Positions 6,752 through 14,889 of a stretch of 52,346 nucleotides of DNA are shown here, one piece after another. Where the stretch lies: NCBI GenBank assembly GCA_045594885.1, contig JAZNZJ010000040.1, positions 1 to 52,346 of the forward strand, in the 5' to 3' direction. Made by a program: the position numbers and the translations under genes. The notes under the pieces are model-generated. The model saw only the letters and a program-made list of their open reading frames with translations. It did not search any database and was not told the origin of the DNA. The stretch is from Fimenecus sp045594885 (GTDB lineage Bacteria; Bacillota; Clostridia; Oscillospirales; Acutalibacteraceae). Numbering within the stretch: the stretch's first letter is position 1; each line of letters opens with the position of its first letter.

Positions 6752-8352
6752 GTTCTGAAAATTATAAATACGGAAGATATGTTCCCAGCAATCAGGAATC
6801 TCGATGGGCAACAATTGAAGAAATTCAGAATTCCGGCACATATGTAAATCTTTCTGAAAACGAATATCCTGTGGGGGGAATTCCTCTTCTCTCTAACGGT
6901 AAGGAAGCATATGTTGACGGTGAAGATACTCATACATTGATTTTTGGTGCAACCGGCTCAAAGAAAACCCGTCTTTTCTGTATGCCAATGGTTAATATGT
7001 TTGCAAAAGCGGGTGAATCCTTTGTTGTTACTGACCCAAAGGGCGAGATTTATGCAAAAACTTCGGGGCTGGTAAAAGCGAATGGCTATAAAACGGTTGT
7101 TCTTAATTTCCGTGACATCGGTTTTGGCGATATGTGGAATCCTTTGGCATATCCTTATGAATTATATCACTCTAAAAACCGTGAAAACGGTGTTGCTATG
7201 ATTAATGACTTTGTTTCAACAATTGCCGCACCGCAGTTTGAAAACACAAAAGACGTTTTTTGGCCACAAATGGCTTCCTCTTTCGCACTTGCTTGTCTTA
7301 TGATTTTGATGGAAAGTGCAGATAAATCAGAGGTTAATCTTGCAAGTCTTGGCAGGCTTTGTTCATTTGATTGTGAAAAAGACCTCAGAACTCTAGCAGA
7401 AAAGATGGACCAACAGTCGATTGCAAGTATAAATCTTAATAGCGTTTTGTCTGCTGCAGAAGCAACCCGTCGCAGTATTTATGTTTCCCTTTACGGTATG
7501 GTGGGAATATTCAATACACAGAAAAATCTTACGAGAATGTTGTCAGGCAACTCCATAGACATTAAAAATATAGGACGAGAAAAAACGGCAGTTTATCTTA
7601 TTATTCCCGACGAAAAAACCACCTGCCATTTTCTTGTGACCACATTTATAAAGCAGGCTTACGAAATACTTATTGCTGAAGCACAAAAGGAAAAAGATTT
7701 TAAACTGCCCGTGCGTGTAAATTTTGTTCTTGATGAATTCTGTAACATTCCCAAAGTGCCCGATATGCCGGCGATGATTTCTGCTGCAAGAAGCAGAAAT
7801 ATGAGATATTTTCTTATTGCACAAAGCTTGCATCAGTTAAAAGGTAAATATGGTGAAGATGCAGATACAATTAAGGGAAACTGTGACAACTGGGTATTTC
7901 TCACATCAAAAGAACTCAGTCTTCTTAATGAAATAAGTGACCTTTGCGGTAGTATATATACTGCGGACAAGCGTCAAAGAAAACTTATTTCGGTTTCAGA
8001 ATTGCAAAGACTTGATAAAAAGAAGGGCGAGGCACTTATTATGCATGCTCGTCAATATCCAATTATTACTGAAATTGCAGATATTGATATGTATAGTGAT
8101 TTCAAAGGGTATGAAACAGTGCCATTGAAAGAATTTGAACTTCCAAGTGCACCAATGTTTTCTGTTAGAAAATTGCTTGAAGACATTGATTATAAAAGAA
8201 AATCAGCCCCATTTTCTAAACCAATAATAGTAGAAGATGTTGAGTTTAAGAAAGAGGAAAATTATGATATTATTGTTGACGAAATAATTGATGATGTTTT
8301 CGCCGAAGTATTCAAAAAGAAAAACAACAAGAAAAAGCAAGGAGATAATTAA
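6748..8352 (+). CDS. VirD4/TraG-like coupling ATPase without membrane segments, altered Walker A
   Basis: The 534-residue protein belongs to the HerA/FtsK-like coupling ATPases of type IV secretion: SFVVTDPKGEIYAKTSGLV, VVLNFRDIG, DMWNPLAYP, Walker B VNFVLDEFCNIP (Asp329-Glu330), and YFLIAQSLHQLKGKYG. These proteins pump DNA or protein through a conjugation channel. Two things are odd. The Walker A reads GATGSKKT (67-74), with Lys72 in place of the usual Gly. The N-terminus lacks the membrane helices that dock VirD4 on the channel. No relaxase, VirB4 or VirB6 gene is nearby. The gene is tied to the ATPase upstream (4-base overlap) and the ClpP gene downstream (one-base gap). It may act as a cytosolic motor feeding a substrate to the ClpP. 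Confidence 0.85.
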   Translation: MSSENYKYGRYVPSNQESRWATIEEIQNSGTYVNLSENEYPVGGIPLLSNGKEAYVDGEDTHTLIFGATGSKKTRLFCMPMVNMFAKAGESFVVTDPKGEIYAKTSGLVKANGYKTVVLNFRDIGFGDMWNPLAYPYELYHSKNRENGVAMINDFVSTIAAPQFENTKDVFWPQMASSFALACLMILMESADKSEVNLASLGRLCSFDCEKDLRTLAEKMDQQSIASINLNSVLSAAEATRRSIYVSLYGMVGIFNTQKNLTRMLSGNSIDIKNIGREKTAVYLIIPDEKTTCHFLVTTFIKQAYEILIAEAQKEKDFKLPVRVNFVLDEFCNIPKVPDMPAMISAARSRNMRYFLIAQSLHQLKGKYGEDADTIKGNCDNWVFLTSKELSLLNEISDLCGSIYTADKRQRKLISVSELQRLDKKKGEALIMHARQYPIITEIADIDMYSDFKGYETVPLKEFELPSAPMFSVRKLLEDIDYKRKSAPFSKPIIVEDVEFKKEENYDIIVDEIIDDVFAEVFKKKNNKKKQGDN

Positions 8353-8353
8353 T

Positions 8354-8932
8354 ATGATAGTAACACCATCATTTTATGAAAAAGAGGGAAACACAGAAAA
8401 GGGTTATGATTTGTTTTCAAGATTATTGAAAGACAGAATTATTCTTTTGTTCAATGAGGTGAATGATGACCTTGCTTGTACAATAATTGCACAGATGCTT
8501 TATCTTGAATCAATCGACCCTGAAAAAGATATTTGTCTTTACATAAACTCTCCGGGCGGTTCTGTTTCAGCGGGCTTTGGAATTTACGACACAATGCGTA
8601 AAATCAAATGTGATGTTTCTACAATCTGTGTGGGTCAGGCGGCAAGTATGGGTGCATTTTTGTTGGCAGCAGGCACAAAGGGCAAAAGATATGCTCTTGA
8701 AAATAGTCAGATTATGATTCATCAGGTGCTTGGCGGTACTCAGGGTCAGGCGACAGATATTGCAATTGAGGCTATGCACATTCAGTCTGTTAAACAAAGA
8801 CTTAATAAAATTCTTTCAGCAAACACAGGTCATAGTGTGGAAGAGGTCGAACGTGACACGGAACGCAATAACTGGATGTTTGCAGAAGAGGCATTAGAAT
8901 ATGGACTCATTGACCATATTGTGACTGATTAG
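8354..8932 (+). CDS. clpP: Atypical ClpP-family serine protease (Ser/His/Asn triad)
   Basis: The 192-residue protein is full-length ClpP: DICLYINSPGGSV, GQAASMGA with the nucleophile Ser98, MIHQVLGG with His123, then ERDTERNNWMF. In E. coli and B. subtilis ClpP the position 49 residues after the His is the catalytic Asp; here it is Asn172 (codon AAT at 8867-8869). The same Ser/His/Asn set is known for Listeria ClpP1, which works with a second ClpP. The ATG at 8354 is chosen because ggagataatta precedes it; an in-frame start at 8288 would overlap the VirD4-like gene. A housekeeping clpP with clpX or tig is not nearby, so this is a paralogue dedicated to the operon, perhaps degrading or trimming a substrate handled by the two ATPases. 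Confidence 0.88.
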   Translation: MIVTPSFYEKEGNTEKGYDLFSRLLKDRIILLFNEVNDDLACTIIAQMLYLESIDPEKDICLYINSPGGSVSAGFGIYDTMRKIKCDVSTICVGQAASMGAFLLAAGTKGKRYALENSQIMIHQVLGGTQGQATDIAIEAMHIQSVKQRLNKILSANTGHSVEEVERDTERNNWMFAEEALEYGLIDHIVTD

Positions 8933-8972
8933 TTTGATTTGTCTATCTTAAAAAAAGAGTGGTGAACCCAAA

Positions 8973-9776
8973 ATGGAATATCCTGTATTGATTAGAGTAA
9001 AGGATAAGTCAATAAAAGTAATTAAAGAAACTCCCTTTTACGTGGGATTTAATCCGGCTTGCGATATGTGTGTCAGTAATAATGCGTTGAACGATGTACA
9101 TTTCAGTATAGCTTCGCATAATGGAAAATATGTTGTTTTCGACCATTCTATACATAATTATACTTCGGTTGATGATGATTTTATTATAAGTAGTGAAGAA
9201 ATTGAATTGAAAGAAAAATCTATAATACGAGCAGCTAATGAACTTTTTATCTTCGTTAAAGGTGATTGCGATTTCATCCCTGAAAACAAAAGAGACGAAA
9301 GAAGAAAAATGATAGGGTCAGCAAGTATAAGAGCAAGGCGAAGAAGAAAAGTTCAAGAGATTGCTGAAAATTTTAAATTTGCAACAGCAGAAAATGCGTT
9401 CATATCGTTTATGAAAGATAGCTGTGTTGATGATGTTGTAGTGTTTGCTTATGAGATGCCAAATCAAAGCTGTGATAGTAAAAATATCGTAGTTTGTGTT
9501 TCTACCAAAGAGCAGAAGGGAAAAATAAAACATTTACGTGATGTTTACGGAAAAACTGACAAAATTTCAAATGCAGAGCGGACATTACTGAAAATGAGCG
9601 ATGACTGTGAAATAGAAGTTTTGGACAACTTTGGTAATGAAATAGCTAATGAATCTTTTTGCTGGGCCGGTATGATATTTTTCAAAGATTTTGAAGTTTC
9701 AACATCGACACAGACTGTTACTGTAAATTTAAAAAGATGCGGAAAACTTACAGGAACTGTGAAACTTGAACTGTAA
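8973..9776 (+). CDS. FHA-like domain protein, last gene of the operon
   Basis: The 267-residue protein starts with an FHA-like fold (about 1-95): YVGFNPACDMCV, LNDVHFSI, KYVVFDHSIHNYTSV. Canonical FHA domains bind phospho-threonine through Gly-Arg, Ser-x-x-His and Asn-Gly; here the Arg is Phe and the Ser position is Asn, while His and a later Asn remain, so phosphopeptide binding may be lost. A basic stretch (IRARRRRK, about 112-119) leads to a C-terminal domain I do not recognise. No membrane segment is present. The gene follows clpP by 40 bases with a weak binding site (agagtgg). FHA domains also occur on EssC, the FtsK-like ATPase of type VII secretion, so an FHA partner for a VirD4-like motor is plausible. 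Confidence 0.6.
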   Translation: MEYPVLIRVKDKSIKVIKETPFYVGFNPACDMCVSNNALNDVHFSIASHNGKYVVFDHSIHNYTSVDDDFIISSEEIELKEKSIIRAANELFIFVKGDCDFIPENKRDERRKMIGSASIRARRRRKVQEIAENFKFATAENAFISFMKDSCVDDVVVFAYEMPNQSCDSKNIVVCVSTKEQKGKIKHLRDVYGKTDKISNAERTLLKMSDDCEIEVLDNFGNEIANESFCWAGMIFFKDFEVSTSTQTVTVNLKRCGKLTGTVKLEL

Positions 9777-9861
9777 AAAAATTATCCCCCGTATGTTGAG
9801 GGATAGTAAAACATGTATAATTAATTCATAAAATAAATGTTTGAGAAAGGTATGAAATCAA

Positions 9862-10335
9862 ATGAAAAAAATTATAATTATAGTCGCTTGTGTTCTTGTG
9901 GTTTCTACTGCAGCTGCACTTGTGATACCCTCAATTATTGACTCTCCTGTGGGAACAATTGAACGCTTTGAAGAATGCTACAACAACTTAGATTTTGAAG
10001 GTATGATGAGTTGTTTTGACCCTGCAATTCAGAGTCTTTATGCGGGTGCAAACGCATTTCTTGGGGAACTCACTGGTGGACTTGATATGAATAATCTGCC
10101 CGGTTTTGCACTTTTGCTCTCTGAGTTTACTGATGAAGAAATGCCCGACCCTCCCAAAATAAAAATTGAGGTAACTGATTGGGAAAAAACATCTGATGAA
10201 ACAGCGGTTGTTTATTGTGTTGTCACAACAACAATGTATGGCGAATCAGATTCTGATGAAGGTGAAATCCCGATGGAGAAATATGATGGCGAATGGTACA
10301 TTTCAGGTGATGAATTTTTAGATTCACTTTTTTAA
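9862..10335 (+). CDS. Small secreted or membrane-anchored protein, NTF2-like
   Basis: The 157-residue protein begins with a hydrophobic signal or anchor (residues 2-24, IIIIVACVLVVSTAAALVI). The rest, beginning SPVGTIERFEECYNNLDFEGMMSCFDP, looks like the opening helices of an NTF2-like or DUF4878-type domain common in Firmicute cell-surface proteins of unknown role. A gaaagg site precedes the ATG. It follows the FHA gene by 85 bases and has a TATAAT box at 9816-9821 in that gap, so it may be transcribed separately. A link to the VirD4-like operon is possible but weak. Confidence 0.65.
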   Translation: MKKIIIIVACVLVVSTAAALVIPSIIDSPVGTIERFEECYNNLDFEGMMSCFDPAIQSLYAGANAFLGELTGGLDMNNLPGFALLLSEFTDEEMPDPPKIKIEVTDWEKTSDETAVVYCVVTTTMYGESDSDEGEIPMEKYDGEWYISGDEFLDSLF

Positions 10336-10344
10336 ACTAATAAT

Positions 10345-10385
10345 AAAAAATAATGGATGGTCGTTGTGGCCATCCATTATTTCAT
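10345..10385. terminator. Bidirectional terminator
   Basis: AATAATGGATGG and CCATCCATTATT pair around a short loop, with A-runs to the left and T-runs to the right. It ends the plus-strand gene at 10335 and overlaps the stop of the minus-strand AlkD-like gene. Confidence 0.85.
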
Positions 10386-11069
10386 TTTGAGTGTTTTTAG
10401 ATATTCTTTTTGTTCGTTTGTTATTCGGTAACTTTCAACGGCTTTTTGAATTGCTTTGTTGTGCACCCACTTGTTAAATTTTTGTTTTTCTATGTATGGA
10501 ATAACCATATCCCAACGACTTGCAAGTGCTGTTGCGAGATACCAGGCAATAGCCATATTTACATAATATTCATCGGATTTAATGCTTGAAATCAGTTGTA
10601 GATGTTTTTTATCTAAATGCTCATTCATAAAGAACTTCATTAAGGTGACAATTGCAAATCTTACTGTATAAATATGCTCTGATTTTGCCCAATCTATAAT
10701 TTTTTCATATAGCAAGGGTAGGTTTTTTTCCAATATTTTCGGTGTCATCATATCGCAAGTTGCCCAATTATCAACGTTTAGAAGAAAATTATCTAAAGCG
10801 TTAATGCAATCGTCAAAATCCTTGATTTGTTCAATTAAAAATGCGTGCAGATTATCTTCTTCATAATATTTGTGAGGCAGTATTTTCATAAAATCCTTCG
10901 CATTTTCGCTTTTACCAAGCTCCTTTGCAAATTTGCGGAGGATGGGCACTCTAACGCCGATAATTTTTTCTTTCGGCACAGTGGGCATAAGCTTTGAATG
11001 AAAGTCACGATATGACAAATCCTGTAACTCAAAAAGTCGGGATTGAATTTGCTTTTCTATTGAATGCAT
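10377..11069 (-). CDS. DNA alkylation repair protein, AlkD-like
   Basis: The 230-residue all-helical protein has the AlkD opening (VPKEKIIGVRVPILRKFAKEL) and the conserved DNWATCD motif (Trp and Asp), which in Bacillus cereus AlkD line the base-excision site for 3- and 7-alkylated purines. Later blocks (AIAWYLATAL, WVHNKAIQKAVES) are HEAT-like helices of the family. Length matches the family. It lies four bases downstream of the DUF4345 gene on the same strand, so they probably form an operon. A glycosylase role is inferred from family membership; many AlkD relatives in gut Clostridia are untested. Confidence 0.85.
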   Translation of the reverse strand: MHSIEKQIQSRLFELQDLSYRDFHSKLMPTVPKEKIIGVRVPILRKFAKELGKSENAKDFMKILPHKYYEEDNLHAFLIEQIKDFDDCINALDNFLLNVDNWATCDMMTPKILEKNLPLLYEKIIDWAKSEHIYTVRFAIVTLMKFFMNEHLDKKHLQLISSIKSDEYYVNMAIAWYLATALASRWDMVIPYIEKQKFNKWVHNKAIQKAVESYRITNEQKEYLKTLKMK

Positions 11070-11072
11070 ATT

Positions 11073-11483
11073 TTAATAAAGCACCTTCGAGAGAATAAAG
11101 CAGGTCCACAATGCAATTACAAAAAGACCTTCAGCGGGAATTGCAAGTTTTGTGTATGGACATTTCCAACCCTTGTCAACGCAAAGAAAAATAGTTCTTG
11201 TGACGAAAACTGTGGTTGAGAAGAAAAGTCCGCCCACAAGTGAATAAACCGGAGTGCCCAATGCAATTGTAAGGTAAAGCAAAAATGCACCCAATGCAAA
11301 TGAGATTCCGCCATAGTAAACACGGATTTCGGTTTTACCCGCATTATCAATGGGTTTAACTGCAAAGGCCTCTGCATTTTTAATGGGGCTGATTATAAAG
11401 ACAATCGCCATTCCGAAAAAATACCCTACAAGACCTATTACCGCAATGCTTGCGGGAATGTTTGAGAAAAATAATTCTTTCAT
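11073..11483 (-). CDS. DUF4345-type four-helix membrane protein
   Basis: The 136-residue protein has four hydrophobic segments (about 10-32, 54-73, 80-101, 115-133) and the short motif RVYYGGISFALG, which I associate with the DUF4345 family of bacterial inner-membrane proteins. Function is unknown. An aggag site precedes the ATG at 11483. The AlkD-like gene follows within four bases, suggesting co-transcription. Confidence 0.65.
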   Translation of the reverse strand: MKELFFSNIPASIAVIGLVGYFFGMAIVFIISPIKNAEAFAVKPIDNAGKTEIRVYYGGISFALGAFLLYLTIALGTPVYSLVGGLFFSTTVFVTRTIFLCVDKGWKCPYTKLAIPAEGLFVIALWTCFILSKVLY

Positions 11484-11621
11484 AAAAACTCTCCTTTTTC
11501 ATATTACCAAAATTTTAGCACAACAAGAGAAAAAATGCAACGAGATGTGAAAGCTATTTCTATTGATTTTACTGGACAAATGTGGTAAACTAAATTTATA
11601 TAATGTTAGGGGGATTTATTT

Positions 11622-13328
11622 ATGTATAAACTCTATGTTGAATTAACACAGAATGGGGCGGCTGCAAGTTATACAAGTTATGATAACGACAGTTTCTCTT
11701 TTGAACTTAAAGAGAAAAAAGGTAGCATCAAAGGTATCTTTACTGCAAAGAAAGATATGATGATGAAGAGCCTTGCAATCACAACTGAAAAAGATTTTGA
11801 TGATGACGATTTGTTCTATGCAAACGGCTATCAGGCATGGACAACATCACGAGAATTTTCAAAGGAAGATAAATTTGACGGCCTTTTTGAGCCTGCAAAA
11901 ATTACAAAGTTTACTGCTCATTTTGCAGGACTTTCAGGTGACTATCACTTCGCAACAAGTTATGGTGAAAAAGGCAAATTCCACGGCTATACATATTGCT
12001 ATTTCCGTGAAAAAGGTGAAAGAGAAATCACTCTTTACGGTTCAAGAAGTGAGCGTAAGGGCTTTACAGTTTTTGAAGTTGATATGGGTGATGACGAATT
12101 CACAATCAGAAAAGACGTTGAGGGATTAAAGCTTAAAGCAGGTCAGGAATATGAAATGTTCGATATTGCAATTATCGAAGGCGATATGGACAAGGTAATG
12201 GACGAATATTTCTTTGACTTTGTAGGCTGTAAGAAGCCTTCAATTAAGCATCTTTCGGGTTATACATCATGGTATAACTATTTCCAGAATATTGATGAGA
12301 AAATTATTCTTCGTGACCTTGACGGACTTGACCGTGCAAGTGAAGAAGTAAGCATTTTTCAGGTTGATGACGGTTATCAGCACGCAGTTGGTGACTGGCT
12401 CATTACTGACCACAAAAAATTCCCTAACGGAATGAAATATATTGCAGATAAAATTCACGAAAAAGGCTACAAGGCAGGTATTTGGCTTGCTCCTTTCAGT
12501 GCACAGTGTAATTCAATTCTTGCAAAGAAACACCCTGAATGGTTACTTCGTCATAACAGAAACGGCAAAAAGATGCTCGGTTGTCAGGGCTGGGGCGGTG
12601 CATATACTCTTGACATTTATCACCCCGAGGTTCGTGCATATATCAAAAAGGTGTTCGACACAGTGCTTAACGTATGGGGCTTCGATATGGTAAAGCTTGA
12701 CTTCCTTTACAGTCAGTGTATTGAGCCAAGAAACGGCAAAACACGTGGTGAAATTATGTGTGACGGTGTTGATTTACTTCGTGAGGCTTGTGGCGATAAG
12801 TGGATTTTAGGTTGCGGTGTGCCACTTGGTGCTTGTATGGGTATTTTTGATGCTTGTCGTATCTCTTGTGACGTAAATAAGAACTGGAGATTTGAACTTA
12901 AAAAGAGTCTTAATATTAACTCAATCGTAACAGGTATCAGATTTAATGCTGAAATTCCATCTTCACAGAATGCTATTACTAACACAATCTTCCGTAATCA
13001 CCTTGACGGCAGAGCATTCTGTAATGACCCCGACGTATTCTTCCTTCGTGACATCAATATCGGTTACAATATGGACCAGAAACTTCTTCACGGTAAAGTT
13101 AACACAGTTTGTGGAAATGTACTCTTTGTTTCTGACAATGCGGGCGATTTTGACGATGAGAGAATTGAATACTTGAAGGAATTCTTTAGAGATAAAGATT
13201 ATAAGGTTAAAATGGCTGAATTTGAGAGTGATGATGTTATCCGCCTTGAATTTACAGAAAACGGTGTTGATAAGACATTGAGATTTAGCCTTGAAACCGG
13301 CGAAAGCAATGTTTATGAGGTTTTATAA
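11622..13328 (+). CDS. Alpha-galactosidase, glycoside hydrolase family 36-type
   Basis: The 568-residue protein cleaves alpha-galactosides such as melibiose or raffinose-type sugars by retention. After an N-terminal beta-sandwich (about 1-190) comes the barrel: YTSWYNYFQNI, FQVDDGYQ, GIWLAPF, WGFDMVKLDFLY with the nucleophile Asp360, and RISCDVNKNW with the acid/base Asp417. There is no signal peptide, so it acts in the cytoplasm. It is shorter than the long GH36 enzymes (about 700 residues) and resembles the compact clostridial type. The ribosome binding site aggggga precedes the start, and a TATAAT box lies at 11599-11604. It opens the sugar-use block. Confidence 0.85.
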   Translation: MYKLYVELTQNGAAASYTSYDNDSFSFELKEKKGSIKGIFTAKKDMMMKSLAITTEKDFDDDDLFYANGYQAWTTSREFSKEDKFDGLFEPAKITKFTAHFAGLSGDYHFATSYGEKGKFHGYTYCYFREKGEREITLYGSRSERKGFTVFEVDMGDDEFTIRKDVEGLKLKAGQEYEMFDIAIIEGDMDKVMDEYFFDFVGCKKPSIKHLSGYTSWYNYFQNIDEKIILRDLDGLDRASEEVSIFQVDDGYQHAVGDWLITDHKKFPNGMKYIADKIHEKGYKAGIWLAPFSAQCNSILAKKHPEWLLRHNRNGKKMLGCQGWGGAYTLDIYHPEVRAYIKKVFDTVLNVWGFDMVKLDFLYSQCIEPRNGKTRGEIMCDGVDLLREACGDKWILGCGVPLGACMGIFDACRISCDVNKNWRFELKKSLNINSIVTGIRFNAEIPSSQNAITNTIFRNHLDGRAFCNDPDVFFLRDINIGYNMDQKLLHGKVNTVCGNVLFVSDNAGDFDDERIEYLKEFFRDKDYKVKMAEFESDDVIRLEFTENGVDKTLRFSLETGESNVYEVL

Positions 13329-13489
13329 GCAACCACTGATTAAAATTTTATGTATATGCCTTGTCGGATAATTTCCCGCCATTTCGCCCCAAAATCCTCG
13401 TTAATACACAAAGTATTGCCTGCGGTTTTGAAACAAAATGGCAAAAAATTCTCTCGACAATTCATACACAACAATTTTATCAGCAGTCG
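13329..13489. repeat. Long imperfect palindrome 1 (between GH36 and GH4 genes)
   Basis: The left arm (13329-13384, with TTGTCGG, AATTTCCCGCCATTT) pairs with the right arm (13436-13489, with AAATGGCAAAAAATT, TCGACAA). A second inner pair is CAAAATCC...AATAC with GTATTGCC...GGTTTTG around 13390-13431. About 160 bases thus fold into one interrupted hairpin. No U-run follows, so it is not a terminator. Similar architecture recurs at 19500, 31751 and 35066. Confidence 0.65.
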
Positions 13490-13521
13490 CAAAATGTTCT
13501 AATTAAGTGTGTGGTGTAAAT

Positions 13522-14889
13522 ATGAAACTTGCAGTTATCGGCGGTGGCGGAGTCCGTTCAATGTTTTTAGCAAAAAGTATTGCGGACAGAGCCGAAAAGA
13601 TGGGCATTACAAAACTTGTCTTTATGGATAACAATGAAAAGAAACTGAATATTTACGGCAAGATGGCGAGAGAGGTTTCTCGCCGTCTTTGTCCGTTTAT
13701 GGAGTTTGTATTGACCACAGACCCCATTGAAGCGATTAAAGATGCAGATTATGTAATTACAACAATTCGTGCGGGCGGTGACCGAATGCGTTGCCGTGAT
13801 GAGAGAATTGCACTTGACCTCGGAATACTCGGTCAGGAAACAACGGGTGCAGCGGGTTTTTCATTCGCAATGAGAAGCATTCCTGCCCTTAAGGAATACT
13901 GTGAATTGGTTAAACAATATGCAAAGCCCGATGCTATGGTGTTCAATTTCACAAATCCCGCAGGAGTGGTGTCGCAGACTTTACGTGATATGGGTTATGA
14001 TTTTACCTATGGTATCTGCGATGCTCCAAGCGGAATGTTACGCAGATTTGAGGAGTTATACGGCTATCCCGAAAATTATCTTGACGCACTTTGTTACGGG
14101 CTTAATCACTTGTCGTTTTTTAAATACATTAAGGCTGACGGCACTGATATAACAAGTAAAATTGTGAGTGATGACAGGGCTTATGAAAATACGGATTTGC
14201 GTTATTTTGATAAAGATTTCTTAATTCGTAAGCAATATGTGCCCAATGAATATATGTATTATTTCTACAATCGGGAAAAGGCGGTTGAGAATATTCTCAA
14301 TGCAGAGCGTACCCGTGGCGAGCAGATTGCAGAGATTAACGAGCAAATGACCGAAGCGCTTTCAAATATTGACATTGAAAATGACTTTGAAAAAGCACTT
14401 GAGATTTTTGACTATTACTACGGTCTTCGTGAGAATTCATATATGGCAAGTGAAACGGGCGAAAAACGAAAATCCACATGGCATTTTGATATGTACGCAC
14501 CCGATGACGGCGGTTATGCAGGAGTGGCATTGGGCATAATTGATGCTAAAAACGGCAATAGCGAAAAGAAAATTATTGCTTGTGTGCCTAACACCTGCAA
14601 GTCGATGGATTTTCTAGAAGAAACTGATACGGTAGAGATTTCTTGCGAAATTATTGACGGCAAAGTGATACCGATAAAAATCGGCGAAGTGCCGTTTGAA
14701 AATCAAGAGATTATTACAAGGGTAAAGGCTTATGAGCGACTTGCTTCAAAGGCTATTATAAATTGTGACCGTGCGAGTGCAATTGATTGTTTATATTTGC
14801 ACCCATTGGTTGCGTCCTATTCATTGGCAGAAAAATTGGTTGACCAATACATTGAACTCAATAAAAATTATACGGGAGAATGGAAATGA
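13522..14889 (+). CDS. Glycoside hydrolase family 4 (NAD- and metal-dependent)
   Basis: The 455-residue enzyme uses the GH4 redox-elimination mechanism, needing NAD and a divalent metal. The Rossmann nucleotide loop is GGGGVRS (residues 7-13), followed by DNNEKKL, NFTNPAG, and the metal ligands Cys in YGICDAPSG and His in YGLNHLSFF. GH4 members act on alpha- or beta-glucosides, galactosides or glucuronides, often phosphorylated; the substrate is not readable. ATG 13522 is preferred over a GTG at 13507 because homologues begin at MKLAVIGGG. The last four bases overlap the PfkB kinase gene, so the two work together, probably freeing and then phosphorylating a sugar. Confidence 0.85.
   Translation: MKLAVIGGGGVRSMFLAKSIADRAEKMGITKLVFMDNNEKKLNIYGKMAREVSRRLCPFMEFVLTTDPIEAIKDADYVITTIRAGGDRMRCRDERIALDLGILGQETTGAAGFSFAMRSIPALKEYCELVKQYAKPDAMVFNFTNPAGVVSQTLRDMGYDFTYGICDAPSGMLRRFEELYGYPENYLDALCYGLNHLSFFKYIKADGTDITSKIVSDDRAYENTDLRYFDKDFLIRKQYVPNEYMYYFYNREKAVENILNAERTRGEQIAEINEQMTEALSNIDIENDFEKALEIFDYYYGLRENSYMASETGEKRKSTWHFDMYAPDDGGYAGVALGIIDAKNGNSEKKIIACVPNTCKSMDFLEETDTVEISCEIIDGKVIPIKIGEVPFENQEIITRVKAYERLASKAIINCDRASAIDCLYLHPLVASYSLAEKLVDQYIELNKNYTGEWK

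Noticed and set aside
6748..8352. VirD4-like gene as part of an integrated conjugative element
   Set aside because: No relaxase, VirB4/VirB6, integrase or att site lies near it, and its tight partners are ClpP and AAA+ genes. It stays possible that it descends from such an element.
9796..9821. Full promoter before the small secreted protein (TTGAGG...TATAAT)
   Set aside because: The spacing is only 14 bases, too short for a sigma-A promoter; only the TATAAT box is noted.
13329..13489. Palindrome 1 as a plain terminator
   Set aside because: The stem is far too long and interrupted and no U-run follows, unlike the true terminators at 5720, 10345 or 47344.
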